Assembly (NCBI GenBank): GCA_030690025.1
Contig: JAUYDJ010000099.1
Coordinates: 1-7,200 of the forward strand
Length of the DNA stretch: 7,200 nucleotides
Direction of reading: 5' to 3'
DNA from: Chloroflexota bacterium
GTDB taxonomy: Bacteria; Chloroflexota; Dehalococcoidia; Dehalococcoidales; JAUYDJ01
Both the position numbers and the translations under genes were made by a program. Below are positions 1 to 6,140 of this stretch, in pieces. Under the pieces are notes generated by a model. It searched no databases. It saw only the letters and a program-made list of their open reading frames with translations, and was not told where the DNA came from. The stretch's first letter is position 1. Each line of letters starts with the position of its first letter.

Positions 1-16
1 CCACGCATAGCTTCAT
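1..16 (-). CDS. Start of an unidentified gene (5' end only)
   Basis: Only the first five codons (MKLCV) lie in the window, so the product cannot be named. The start is supported by a strong Shine-Dalgarno match, AGAGGAGG, on the minus strand at 22-29, five bases before the ATG at 14-16. A plausible promoter lies just upstream at 54-83. The gene follows the DUF1634 gene on the same strand by about 73 bp. It could be read from its own promoter, from the upstream TSUP-DUF1634 unit, or from both. A short chance ORF cannot be excluded, because the reading frame is not visible beyond the edge. Confidence 0.45.
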
Positions 17-53
17 GTCTGCCTCCTCTGCCGGTGCTAAAAGGTTCTACTAG

Positions 54-83
54 ACTTTAGGCGACCTATCGCTGATTTGTCAA
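54..83 (-). promoter_or_regulatory. Predicted sigma-70-type promoter for the gene leaving the left edge
   Basis: On the minus strand, a perfect -35 box TTGACA (78-83) is followed after 18 bases by TAAAGT (54-59), which matches four of six consensus -10 bases. Transcription would begin near position 47, giving a leader of about 30 bases with the ribosome binding site at 22-29. The spacer contains the dyad GCGA-CCTA-TCGC (61-72), which could be an operator or a minor hairpin. The prediction rests on consensus matching only. Confidence 0.4.
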
Positions 84-89
84 GCTCGT

Positions 90-482
90 TCAGTGTAACG
101 CCAGACTCAGTGTCACCACGGCCAGGACAAAGAGGGTTATCATCACGTACTTGAGGTTCTTGCGCCAGCCAAAATATATTACCGAGGCAATTATCCTGAC
201 ATAGGGCGTCAAAATCAACGCGATAATGCCCAGCGTGATAAGGAAGATGGCGCTGCCTTCGGTGTGCCCCCTCTGAAACTGATGGTAGATGAAACTGAAG
301 ACATCGTGTCCCTGGATGAACAGGGTCTTATCCTGCGAAATAGCCAGGTTGCCGGCGGAATAGTACCATAAGCTTATTCCCACAATCTCCAGCAGCAGGC
401 TCACAATCACCCCGATGATTAACAAATAGCTGATGATGGTCTCAAGACTGGACTCGCCGCTGCCCAATGTGTCCCGGTTCAT
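90..482 (-). CDS. DUF1634 family membrane protein
   Basis: This 130-residue protein looks like DUF1634, a small integral membrane family commonly encoded next to TauE/SafE-type exporters; its biochemical role is unknown. Three hydrophobic segments are visible, at about residues 14-40, 76-103 and 112-129. The second carries the characteristic stretch around LTPYVRIIAS and is followed by a short basic loop (WRKNLK). Its ATG shares the four bases ATGA with the stop of the upstream exporter gene, which points to translational coupling. An AAGGGG ribosome-binding sequence sits about ten bases before the start, inside the exporter coding region. The pairing suggests an accessory subunit or partner of that exporter, which is inference. 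The length is normal for the family and nothing is truncated. Confidence 0.8.
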   Translation of the reverse strand: MNRDTLGSGESSLETIISYLLIIGVIVSLLLEIVGISLWYYSAGNLAISQDKTLFIQGHDVFSFIYHQFQRGHTEGSAIFLITLGIIALILTPYVRIIASVIYFGWRKNLKYVMITLFVLAVVTLSLALH

Positions 483-1309
483 AGCGAGGTTACCCCTTTG
501 TACAGCATTTGAATAATCAGGAAAATCACCACCACCAGGAAAAGGATGCTGAGTGCCCGGTTGCTAAAACGGTTGAGGACCCGCCCGCCCACCATAGCGC
601 CGATAGTAGCGCCTACCGCCATCGGTGCCATTAAAGTCAGGTTCAGCAGTCCGGAGAAGAGATAGACGCTGACGCCGGCTAATGCCGTCATGCCAATCAT
701 GAAGTTGCTGGTGGTGCTGGAGACTTTGGGCGGCATCCGGAGTATGTTTTCCTGCACGGTAACCTTGAACGCCCCGGCACCTATCCCGAGCATCCCCGCG
801 GCGAACCCGGCTACCAGCATGCCCAGTCCGCCCATGATGGCGTTATTTACTTTGTACTCGACGGCCTGCTGGGTTCTTTCGTCAAAGTAGCTGCCCTTCA
901 GTTCCAGCCACCGCGACACCCTGTCCTGGGTTGTCGAGGGGGTAAAGCCATCTCCAAAAGACTGTCTGAATTTGAAGAAAGAGGTGAGCAGGAAAGCGGC
1001 GAAGAAGAAATACAGGTAGGTGGGCGCAATTATGGTAGTGGTGGTGGCGCCGATGATAGCCCCGGAAATGGTAAACATCTCCAGGTACATGGCGATTTTG
1101 ACGTTGGTGATGCGTTCTCTGACGTAGGATGAGGCTGACCCGCTGGAGGTGGCAATGATAGCCACCATGGCTGAGGCGATGGCCTCTTTAACCGGTATCC
1201 CGAAAAAGACCAGTATCGGAATGAGGATGGTGGCGCCACCCAGCCCGATAAGCGAGCCGGTGAAGCCGACCGCTATGGAAATCAGGCCCAGCGAAAACAT
1301 GTTAAGCAT
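479..1309 (-). CDS. TSUP (TauE/SafE) family anion permease, paired with DUF1634
   Basis: This 276-residue membrane protein belongs to the TSUP family (formerly DUF81), whose members export or import sulfite, sulfoacetate, thiosulfate or related anions. The family signature appears twice, as expected for an internally duplicated fold: GFTGSLIGLGGA at residues 15-26 and GFAAGMLGIGAGA at 168-180. Hydrophobic helices surround both copies, and a long hydrophilic loop spans about residues 115-155. The last segment (252-269) is strongly hydrophobic. The chosen ATG (1307-1309) has a weak GGATGGG eight bases upstream; a second in-frame ATG at 1298-1300 is possible but has no better ribosome binding site. 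The stop overlaps the DUF1634 start by 4 bp. The substrate cannot be read from sequence. The second half shows GIGAG rather than GIGGG, a small departure from the motif. Confidence 0.88.
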   Translation of the reverse strand: MLNMFSLGLISIAVGFTGSLIGLGGATILIPILVFFGIPVKEAIASAMVAIIATSSGSASSYVRERITNVKIAMYLEMFTISGAIIGATTTTIIAPTYLYFFFAAFLLTSFFKFRQSFGDGFTPSTTQDRVSRWLELKGSYFDERTQQAVEYKVNNAIMGGLGMLVAGFAAGMLGIGAGAFKVTVQENILRMPPKVSSTTSNFMIGMTALAGVSVYLFSGLLNLTLMAPMAVGATIGAMVGGRVLNRFSNRALSILFLVVVIFLIIQMLYKGVTSL

Positions 1310-1334
1310 GGCAGTGACCCATCCGAATGGTGAG

Positions 1335-1385
1335 TGTCATTGCGAGCATGGCGAGTCCCGATGAAATCGGGACGTGGCAATCTCG
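1335..1385. repeat. Palindromic intergenic repeat of the ATTGCGAG...GCAATCTC type
   Basis: The element begins TGTCATTGCGAG and ends GTGGCAATCTCG, giving outer arms ATTGC and GCAAT. Its core is a perfect 8-bp hairpin, GTCCCGAT (1355-1362), loop GAA, ATCGGGAC (1366-1373). From memory, elements with these ends are dispersed in many copies through intergenic DNA of several bacterial groups, including Chloroflexota and deltaproteobacteria. Only one copy is visible, so repetition is not shown by this window. It lies about 25 bp upstream of the exporter start at 1309 and could fold in that gene's leader RNA. Confidence 0.6.
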
Positions 1386-1529
1386 AACATGCGCCAAAGA
1401 GATGCTTCACCAAACAAAACTATTCTACACCAAATTGAAACGTTCTTTGAAATCTCGCTGCAGAATCTTGCTATTGCGTTCGTTAGCACGCCCATAAAGC
1501 ACGTGTTCTCCGCTATTTGGATATATCGA

Positions 1530-1551
1530 AAAGACTATACCGATAGTCTTT
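1530..1551. repeat. Perfect 9-bp inverted repeat (hairpin)
   Basis: AAAGACTAT (1530-1538) and ATAGTCTTT (1543-1551) pair perfectly around a four-base loop, ACCG. It lies about 94 bp past the stop of the exporter gene ending at 1645, and on the minus strand it is followed only by TCG, not a long T-run. It may be a weak terminator for that gene or a binding site for a dimeric regulator. The AT-rich stem and short T tract make terminator function uncertain. Confidence 0.4.
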
Positions 1552-1644
1552 GGGAAGCAAGGTGGCTCCTATCGGGAGGGCAGTAGCTGCATCGTCCAGG
1601 TCGACGATGTAATTACTCTCCTGTTCAAATGTCTAGCCGTGTTA

Positions 1645-2454
1645 TTAGTACATCCCCAGGGATTTGAGCAGCAAGCGCAGACCAACCAGCGCAAGTGCGA
1701 TAGCGAGAAGGTGGGTAATGAGCCGGCTCCTCACCCGGCGGGACAACAGAGCACCAATCTGGGCACCAGGAATAGCGAAAGCCGCGACAATTATCGCCGG
1801 GATAATCAAGACGTTGCCCAGGACAAGATGCGAAATGCCACCAAAGAATGTGGAAATAGACAAAACAAAGAGAGAGGTCGCCGTGGCGACGTAGACCGGG
1901 AAGCCTAAGGCGAAAATAAGCGCTGGCGCATGGATGATGCCTCCACCGATGCCCAGCAAGCTCGAGATAATCCCGACCAGAAAGCTGATGGCGATACCCA
2001 ACCCTTCCTTGGGGCTGTAATTGAAGACCTGGCCTCGGAAATCGACCAGAGTCCGCGTGTAACGGCCAGCCGGCTCTTTCTGTCGTGGTCCTCTGCGCAG
2101 GAAGATGAATATCGCCACCGCTATCAGCAGAATACCAAAGACTATTTCCAGTGTGGAAGGGGTAAAGAACCGAGCCATCCAAGCCCCGAGTAAGGCTCCA
2201 GGTAGGGTAGCCACAGCAAATTTCCACCCGGCCCTGATGTCAACCCGCCTTTGACGAAAGTAGGAGAAGCTTCCCGAGAGAGCATTAAAAAAAACAGCCA
2301 CCAGCGAAGTGCCAATTGCCTGCTGAGGAGTAAAATGAAATAAGAGGAGAAAGACAGGCACGAAGACAACGCCACCACCGATCCCAATTATGGTGCCAAG
2401 AGTACCGGCAAGCAGGCCGAGCACCGCCAGTCCTGTTAATTCGGCTCCAGACAA
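1645..2454 (-). CDS. TSUP (TauE/SafE) family anion permease
   Basis: This 269-residue polytopic membrane protein has two clear copies of the TSUP signature, GTLGTIIGIGGG at residues 17-28 and GIISSLLGIGGG at 161-172. Each sits in a hydrophobic half, separated by a basic, hydrophilic loop at about residues 119-150. The family moves sulfur oxyanions or small organic anions across the cytoplasmic membrane; the substrate here is unknown. The start is TTG: the in-frame stop TAG lies two codons upstream, and an AGGGAG ribosome binding site ends nine bases before it. The gene stands 121 bp downstream of pyruvate kinase on the same strand and ends with tandem TAA codons. It matches the motifs more closely than the second exporter at 479-1309 and has no DUF1634 partner. 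The two look like distant paralogues, not a recent duplication. Confidence 0.88.
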   Translation of the reverse strand: MSGAELTGLAVLGLLAGTLGTIIGIGGGVVFVPVFLLLFHFTPQQAIGTSLVAVFFNALSGSFSYFRQRRVDIRAGWKFAVATLPGALLGAWMARFFTPSTLEIVFGILLIAVAIFIFLRRGPRQKEPAGRYTRTLVDFRGQVFNYSPKEGLGIAISFLVGIISSLLGIGGGIIHAPALIFALGFPVYVATATSLFVLSISTFFGGISHLVLGNVLIIPAIIVAAFAIPGAQIGALLSRRVRSRLITHLLAIALALVGLRLLLKSLGMY

Positions 2455-2463
2455 ATCTGACTA

Positions 2464-2469
2464 CTCCCT
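2464..2469 (-). promoter_or_regulatory. Ribosome binding site deciding a TTG start
   Basis: AGGGAG on the minus strand lies nine bases before the TTG at 2452-2454. An in-frame TAG stands two codons upstream of that TTG, so no longer start is possible. The next in-frame candidates (such as a GTG about ten codons later) would remove part of the first hydrophobic segment. Confidence 0.65.
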
Positions 2470-2575
2470 AGCGTTAAGTCGTTCGATTCCAAAGCCCAAC
2501 CACATCGTGCCAGCACCGCCACTACGGCGATGGCAAAGCTGAGGAGGGAAAAACTAAGCATTAAGCGGACTCATT

Positions 2576-3988
2576 TTACTCTACCCGCTGCACCTTAACC
2601 ACGTTCGTTGTCCCCGGTTTGCCCATGGGTATACCGGCAGTGATAACTATCAGGTCGCCGCGCCTGGCCATGCCGGCCTTAAAGGCTACGCGGGTGGCTT
2701 CCTGGAACATCATGTCTATGTTAACCGGCTCGGCGGCAATGTAAGGGTGCACGCCCCAGCTAAGCACGAGCCGGCGCGCGATGTGGGGATGAGGCGTAAT
2801 GGCCAGGATAGGCACCCGCGGCCGGTACTTGGATACGCGCAGCGCGGTACTTCCGGAGGTAGTGTAGGCGACGATACAGGCGGCGCGCAGCGTCTGCGCC
2901 ATGTGGCAGGCGGCGTAGCTTATGGCATCATCGGTCTTTGCCGTTACCAGCGCGCCTTTCTCCAGCAGGGCCCGCTCATAGGGCAGCGTCTTCTCGGTTT
3001 CGGCGGCAATACTCGCCATCATCTTGACCGAGGGCACGGGGAATTTGCCGATAGCGGTCTCGCCGGACAGCATGACGGCATCGGCGCCGTCAAAGATGGC
3101 GTTAGCCACATCGCTGACCTCGGCGCGGGTGGGCCGCACCGACGATATCATCGATTCGAGCATCTGGGTGGCCACCACCACCGGCTTGCCCAGCAGGTTG
3201 CATTTGCGGACAATCTCCTTCTGCACTATGGGCACCTTTTCCAGGGGTATCTCTATGCCCAGGTCGCCGCGGGCGACCATAGCGCCATCGGCTTCAGCGA
3301 GAATCTGGTCGATGTCTTTCACGGCTTCGTGTTTCTCAATCTTGGCAATAAGCGGGATGCTGGCCCGCTTCTGCCGCAGGATTTCCCTTATCTGCCGTAT
3401 ATCGGCAGCGGAGCGCACGAATGAGACGGCGAAGAAGTCCACTCCCTGCTCCACGCCAAAAGCCAGGTCTCTCAGGTCTTCACCGGTGAAGGAAGACACG
3501 CTGAGCCTGACCCCGGGCACGTTAATGCCCCGGTGGGCGATGAGCGACCCGCCCACCACCACCCTGCATCTGGCCTCAACAGCAGTGACCGAAGTTACCT
3601 TGAGCTCAATGGCGCCGTCATTAAGATAGATAGTATCGCCGGGCTTGATATCCCGGAAAAACGGCGGCACTGATACGCGGCGTTCGTCACCGGCGACTTT
3701 CTCAGTGGTGAGGGTAAAGGCGCTGCCCTCTTTAAGCTGGACCTTCGGCCTGACCAGCTCACCCGTCCTCAGTTTAGCCCCGGGCAGGTCGAGCAGAATT
3801 GCCACGGGCGCGGCCATGGCTGCGGAAACATCCCGTATCGTCCTGATGACCTTGAGATGTTCTTCCGGCGTATCGTGGGCAAAGTTGAGTCGGGCCACGC
3901 TCATGCCGGCCCGGATTAGCTTTCTGATAACCGGGCTGGAGCGGCTGCCCGGCCCGATGGTGCACACCAGTTTAGTTTTGCGGAGCAT
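2576..3988 (-). CDS. pyk: Pyruvate kinase
   Basis: This enzyme transfers phosphate from phosphoenolpyruvate to ADP in the last step of glycolysis. The 470 residues match the short bacterial form, without the extra C-terminal PEP-utiliser domain of some enzymes. The N-terminal motif KLVCTIGPGSRS is present. The catalytic region IAKIEKHEA contains Lys216 and Glu218, the metal-binding loop ARGDLG contains Asp242, and ATQMLESM contains Thr274. RPTRAEVSDVANAIFDGADA and the MLSGETAIGK segment (306-315) are canonical. A B domain lies near residues 75-160 and a C-terminal regulatory domain from about 350. Two N-terminal motifs are unusual: NFAHD (35-39) in place of NFSHG, and DLPGAKLRTG (67-76) with Lys72 where K+-dependent enzymes have Glu. 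An AAGGGA ribosome binding site precedes the ATG. The gene begins 48 bp after the protease stop, so the two are probably cotranscribed. Confidence 0.96.
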   Translation of the reverse strand: MLRKTKLVCTIGPGSRSSPVIRKLIRAGMSVARLNFAHDTPEEHLKVIRTIRDVSAAMAAPVAILLDLPGAKLRTGELVRPKVQLKEGSAFTLTTEKVAGDERRVSVPPFFRDIKPGDTIYLNDGAIELKVTSVTAVEARCRVVVGGSLIAHRGINVPGVRLSVSSFTGEDLRDLAFGVEQGVDFFAVSFVRSAADIRQIREILRQKRASIPLIAKIEKHEAVKDIDQILAEADGAMVARGDLGIEIPLEKVPIVQKEIVRKCNLLGKPVVVATQMLESMISSVRPTRAEVSDVANAIFDGADAVMLSGETAIGKFPVPSVKMMASIAAETEKTLPYERALLEKGALVTAKTDDAISYAACHMAQTLRAACIVAYTTSGSTALRVSKYRPRVPILAITPHPHIARRLVLSWGVHPYIAAEPVNIDMMFQEATRVAFKAGMARRGDLIVITAGIPMGKPGTTNVVKVQRVE

Positions 3989-4036
3989 CTTATCCCTTCG
4001 TTAAGTATGATTTACTGCTGCGGGCAGGCTGGGTAG

Positions 4037-5155
4037 CTATATGCCCAGCTCAGTGCGTGTTCGGATAAAAGAGAGCAGGTTATCGCGGGCAATCATGCCG
4101 ACGATGTTGTGGTCCTGGACAACCGGCAGCTGATTAATGTCATCCTCGGTCAGCAGGCTCATCACACTGGCCAGGTCCTGGTCGGGGGTTACCCACTTCA
4201 CCTTGTCAAAGGGTATCATGGCTTCGTTCACCCGTTTGGTCGGCCAGGCTTCACGGGGCATTGCCCGGACATCATGGATGGATACCAGTCCTTCCACATG
4301 TCCATCCCTTACCACCGGGAAGCAGCGGCGTCCCGATTTCAGGATGTGCTCGTTCACCAGCTGCTCCACCGACAGGTCCGGCGGCACCACCAGGCAGTCC
4401 CGCGTCATGATTTCGCTCACGGTATGGCCCTGCAGCATTTCTTGCATCAGCAGCTGGCGGTAGCTGCCGGCGGCGGCGCTTTCCAGGAACCAGCCGATGA
4501 GGGCCAGCCAGATGCCGTTGAACCAGTTGCCGGTAAAGATGAACCATATGCCGCCAAAGATGAAGAGGTAGCCCACTCCCCGCCCGATGCCGGAGGCGGC
4601 CCGGGTGGCACCGCGTAGATTGCCGCTCCGCCACCACAGCAGCGACCGCAGCACACGCCCGCCATCCAGCGGGAAACCGGGGATAAGGTTAAAGACACCC
4701 AGAAAAATATTTATCCACCCCAGCCAGAATGCTATGGCGGGAATCATCTCAGGCACACCGCGTAAGTACGAGATTGCCCAGAAAATACCGCCCAGAAGCA
4801 GGCTGCACATCGGGCCAGCCAGCGCCATGCGGAACTCGTCCCGGGGCGATTTGGGTTCCTGGGTTATCTCAGAAACACCGCCGAAGATAAACAGGGTTAT
4901 TGACCGGACCGGTATGCCCATGGATTGGGCGACCACGCTGTGGCTTAGCTCATGGGCCAGGACGGAACCAAAGAAGAGCAGGCTGGTGATGACGCCGGCA
5001 GTTATTGATGTCGCCAGACTCCATCTCGGATGGACAGTCGGAAAGTAGCCGAAGGCCAGCGCCCAGGTGACCAGGGCAAAGACAATAAACCAGGAATAGT
5101 TGAGCCTGAGGGCTACTCCAAAGGCCCTGCCGATGGGCACGCCGCCTCTTAACAT
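4037..5155 (-). CDS. Site-2 protease family (M50) zinc metalloprotease with two CBS domains
   Basis: This 372-residue intramembrane protease belongs to peptidase family M50, whose members cleave transmembrane segments of substrates such as anti-sigma factors. The zinc motif HELSH (68-72) lies in a hydrophobic helix, and the third-ligand motif NLIPGFPLDGGR, with Asp164, follows at 156-167. Further helices lie at about 13-40, 45-66, 105-130, 135-160 and 193-226. The C-terminal third holds two CBS domains, at about 244-300 and 309-366, with the usual IMT...VPPD and DINQLPVV/IVGMI patterns. CBS pairs often bind adenine nucleotides, so activity may respond to energy state; that is inference. The substrate is unknown. 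The ATG has AAGGAG eight bases upstream and a strong promoter at 5204-5232. It is the first gene of the minus-strand block, ahead of pyruvate kinase. Confidence 0.93.
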   Translation of the reverse strand: MLRGGVPIGRAFGVALRLNYSWFIVFALVTWALAFGYFPTVHPRWSLATSITAGVITSLLFFGSVLAHELSHSVVAQSMGIPVRSITLFIFGGVSEITQEPKSPRDEFRMALAGPMCSLLLGGIFWAISYLRGVPEMIPAIAFWLGWINIFLGVFNLIPGFPLDGGRVLRSLLWWRSGNLRGATRAASGIGRGVGYLFIFGGIWFIFTGNWFNGIWLALIGWFLESAAAGSYRQLLMQEMLQGHTVSEIMTRDCLVVPPDLSVEQLVNEHILKSGRRCFPVVRDGHVEGLVSIHDVRAMPREAWPTKRVNEAMIPFDKVKWVTPDQDLASVMSLLTEDDINQLPVVQDHNIVGMIARDNLLSFIRTRTELGI

Positions 5156-5203
5156 CCTGCCTTCTCCTTTTTAATTCGGTTTCTGTCAGGTGAATCTAGA
5201 AAG

Positions 5204-5232
5204 ATAATAGACCTCTGCCTGGCCATTGTCAA
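5204..5232 (-). promoter_or_regulatory. Predicted sigma-70-type promoter of the site-2 protease gene
   Basis: On the minus strand, a perfect -35 box TTGACA (5227-5232) is separated by exactly 17 bases from TATTAT (5204-5209), a five-of-six match to the -10 consensus. Transcription would start near 5197, about 42 bases before the ATG, leaving room for the AAGGAG at 5164-5169. It probably drives the protease and pyruvate kinase genes, and possibly the exporter downstream. Confidence 0.6.
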
Positions 5233-5261
5233 TTGGCTTTAGCCTACGAAAGCGACACGGA

Positions 5262-5290
5262 TTGACGGGTTGACCTGAAAGCTGTAAAAT
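5262..5290 (+). promoter_or_regulatory. Predicted sigma-70-type promoter of the metal-resistance operon
   Basis: TTGACG (5262-5267, five of six) and TAAAAT (5285-5290, five of six) are separated by 17 bases. Transcription would start near 5297, giving a very short leader before the ATG at 5309. The sequence just downstream contains the palindrome GTAATTAC (5297-5304) within a looser dyad bounded by CTG (5282-5284) and CAG (5306-5308). This is where an ArsR-family repressor would be expected to bind, but it does not clearly match the known 12-2-12 operator, so the operator is a guess. Confidence 0.55.
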
Positions 5291-5308
5291 AGTTTAGTAA
5301 TTACGCAG

Positions 5309-5689
5309 ATGTTAAATAATAAGCAAACAGCCAAAGGGTCATCCGATAGATGCGAGGTCTGGGCAGTGGACAAGGAGAAAGTCGCCAGCACAAAGCGACG
5401 ACTTCAAGACGACCAGGTATATGCAGCTTTAGCTGAAACGTTTGGCGCATTAGCTGACTCTAACCGGGCAAAGATTTTGCACTCGTTAATGAATGAGGAG
5501 CTTTGCGTCTGTGATATTGCCTGTCTAATCGGAATCTCAGACTCTGCCGTGTCTCAGCATCTTCGAATATTGCGAACGCTGCGCTTGGTGAAGCAGCGCA
5601 AGTCCGGACGAATGGTGTATTACTCGCTGAACGACGAACATATCAAGGTGCTGCTGGATGTCTGCCTTGAGCACACTCAACACGGGTGA
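5309..5689 (+). CDS. ArsR/SmtB family metal-sensing repressor, CadC-like
   Basis: This 126-residue winged-helix repressor of the ArsR/SmtB family should bind the operon promoter and release it on binding metal. The N-terminal stretch RCEVWAVDKEKV resembles the corresponding region of CadC. The helix motif ELCVCDIA (64-71) supplies Cys66 and Cys68 of the Cd/Pb-type alpha-3N site; Cys15 could be a further ligand, while the second N-terminal Cys of CadC is Ala19 here. The C-terminal helix keeps Asp109, His111, His122 and His125, spaced as in the alpha-5 zinc site of SmtB and CzrA. The recognition helix is near ISDSAVSQHLRILR (76-89). The ATG lacks a clear Shine-Dalgarno sequence and lies about 12 bases after the predicted transcription start; it is the only in-frame ATG that keeps the N-terminal Cys. 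It is the first gene of the operon, 55 bp before ynfA. Confidence 0.92.
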   Translation: MLNNKQTAKGSSDRCEVWAVDKEKVASTKRRLQDDQVYAALAETFGALADSNRAKILHSLMNEELCVCDIACLIGISDSAVSQHLRILRTLRLVKQRKSGRMVYYSLNDEHIKVLLDVCLEHTQHG

Positions 5690-5744
5690 TTTCTGCACCT
5701 GAATATGCGCCGACGGCAGGTATCTGAGCAAGGAAGGGGGTTAG

Positions 5745-6068
5745 ATGGCCAGGTCGTTGTTTTACTTCGTCCTTGCCGGGCTATGTGAAATCGGTGGAGG
5801 ATACCTTGTATGGCTCTGGCTGCGTGAGGGTAAGAGTCCCTGGTATGCTCTTCCCGGAGCTATTGTGCTCATGCTATACGGAATTATCCCGACCCTCCAA
5901 CCCGCTAATTTTGGACGAGTCTATGCTGCCTACGGCGGCATCTTTATAGTTATGGCCATTATCTGGGGCTGGCTAGTGGATAAAATAGTCCCGGACAAGT
6001 TCGACCTTATCGGCGGACTTGTCGCACTGGCTGGCGTTTTCATCATCATGTACTGGCCCAGGAGTTGA
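5745..6068 (+). CDS. ynfA: YnfA/UPF0060 family small membrane protein
   Basis: The 107-residue protein matches the YnfA (UPF0060) family in length and motifs: [20 protein letters not shown] at 11-30, [17 protein letters not shown] at 37-53 and [13 protein letters not shown] at 56-68. Four hydrophobic helices lie at about 4-25, 34-50, 60-78 and 86-104, the architecture of the related small multidrug resistance (SMR) transporters. YnfA proteins have been linked to efflux of toxic compounds, but the natural substrate is not settled. The ATG has a strong purine-rich ribosome binding site (AGGAAGGGGG) four bases upstream. Its place between a metal-sensing repressor and a heavy-metal ATPase suggests metal-induced expression and perhaps a role in metal export, which is inference from context. 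Confidence 0.93.
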   Translation: MARSLFYFVLAGLCEIGGGYLVWLWLREGKSPWYALPGAIVLMLYGIIPTLQPANFGRVYAAYGGIFIVMAIIWGWLVDKIVPDKFDLIGGLVALAGVFIIMYWPRS

Positions 6069-6140
6069 TTGGAGGCCAGTGTTGCTGTTGCAGTAAATCC
6101 ACAGTACAAAAGCGACCAATAAAGTGCAGAAGGAAGAAAA

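Larger units (their letters stand above)
1310..1644. other. 335-bp intergenic region between two exporter genes
   Basis: No convincing gene is seen here. From left to right it holds a palindromic repeat (1335-1385), a weak minus-strand promoter candidate, a perfect 9-bp hairpin (1530-1551) and a 7-bp inverted repeat (CATCGTC at 1590-1596, GACGATG at 1603-1609). The promoter candidate has TAGAAT at 1422-1427 with only poor -35 matches 18-19 bases upstream. If it is real, the leader of the downstream exporter gene would contain the repeat hairpin. A minus-strand frame without a start codon (1513-1632, 39 codons) reads like protein sequence and might be a gene remnant. A 70-codon plus-strand frame at 1374-1586 shows no family features and begins inside the repeat. 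Confidence 0.6.

Noticed and set aside
1374..1586. Plus-strand 70-codon frame in the exporter gap
   Set aside because: It starts within the palindromic repeat, has no ribosome binding site and shows no family resemblance; the region is better explained as repeat and hairpin DNA.
1625..2227. Minus-strand open frame of 200 codons
   Set aside because: It is an offset frame of the TSUP exporter gene; the exporter frame has two GIGGG motifs and membrane helices, while this one is rich in Trp, Arg, Pro and Cys with no recognisable domain.
2500..2575. T-run after the pyruvate kinase stop as a rho-independent terminator
   Set aside because: A run of five T on the minus strand near 2550 has no stable stem directly before it; the nearby GCTTA copies are direct, not inverted, repeats.
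2747..3424. Plus-strand open frame of 225 codons
   Set aside because: It lies wholly inside the pyruvate kinase gene on the opposite strand, which shows all family motifs. The plus-strand product is rich in His, Gly and Arg, as expected of an antisense frame in GC-rich coding DNA.
4109..4618. Plus-strand frame of 169 codons
   Set aside because: It is antisense to the CBS and last-helix region of the site-2 protease and has a His/Gly/Gln-rich, non-protein-like composition.
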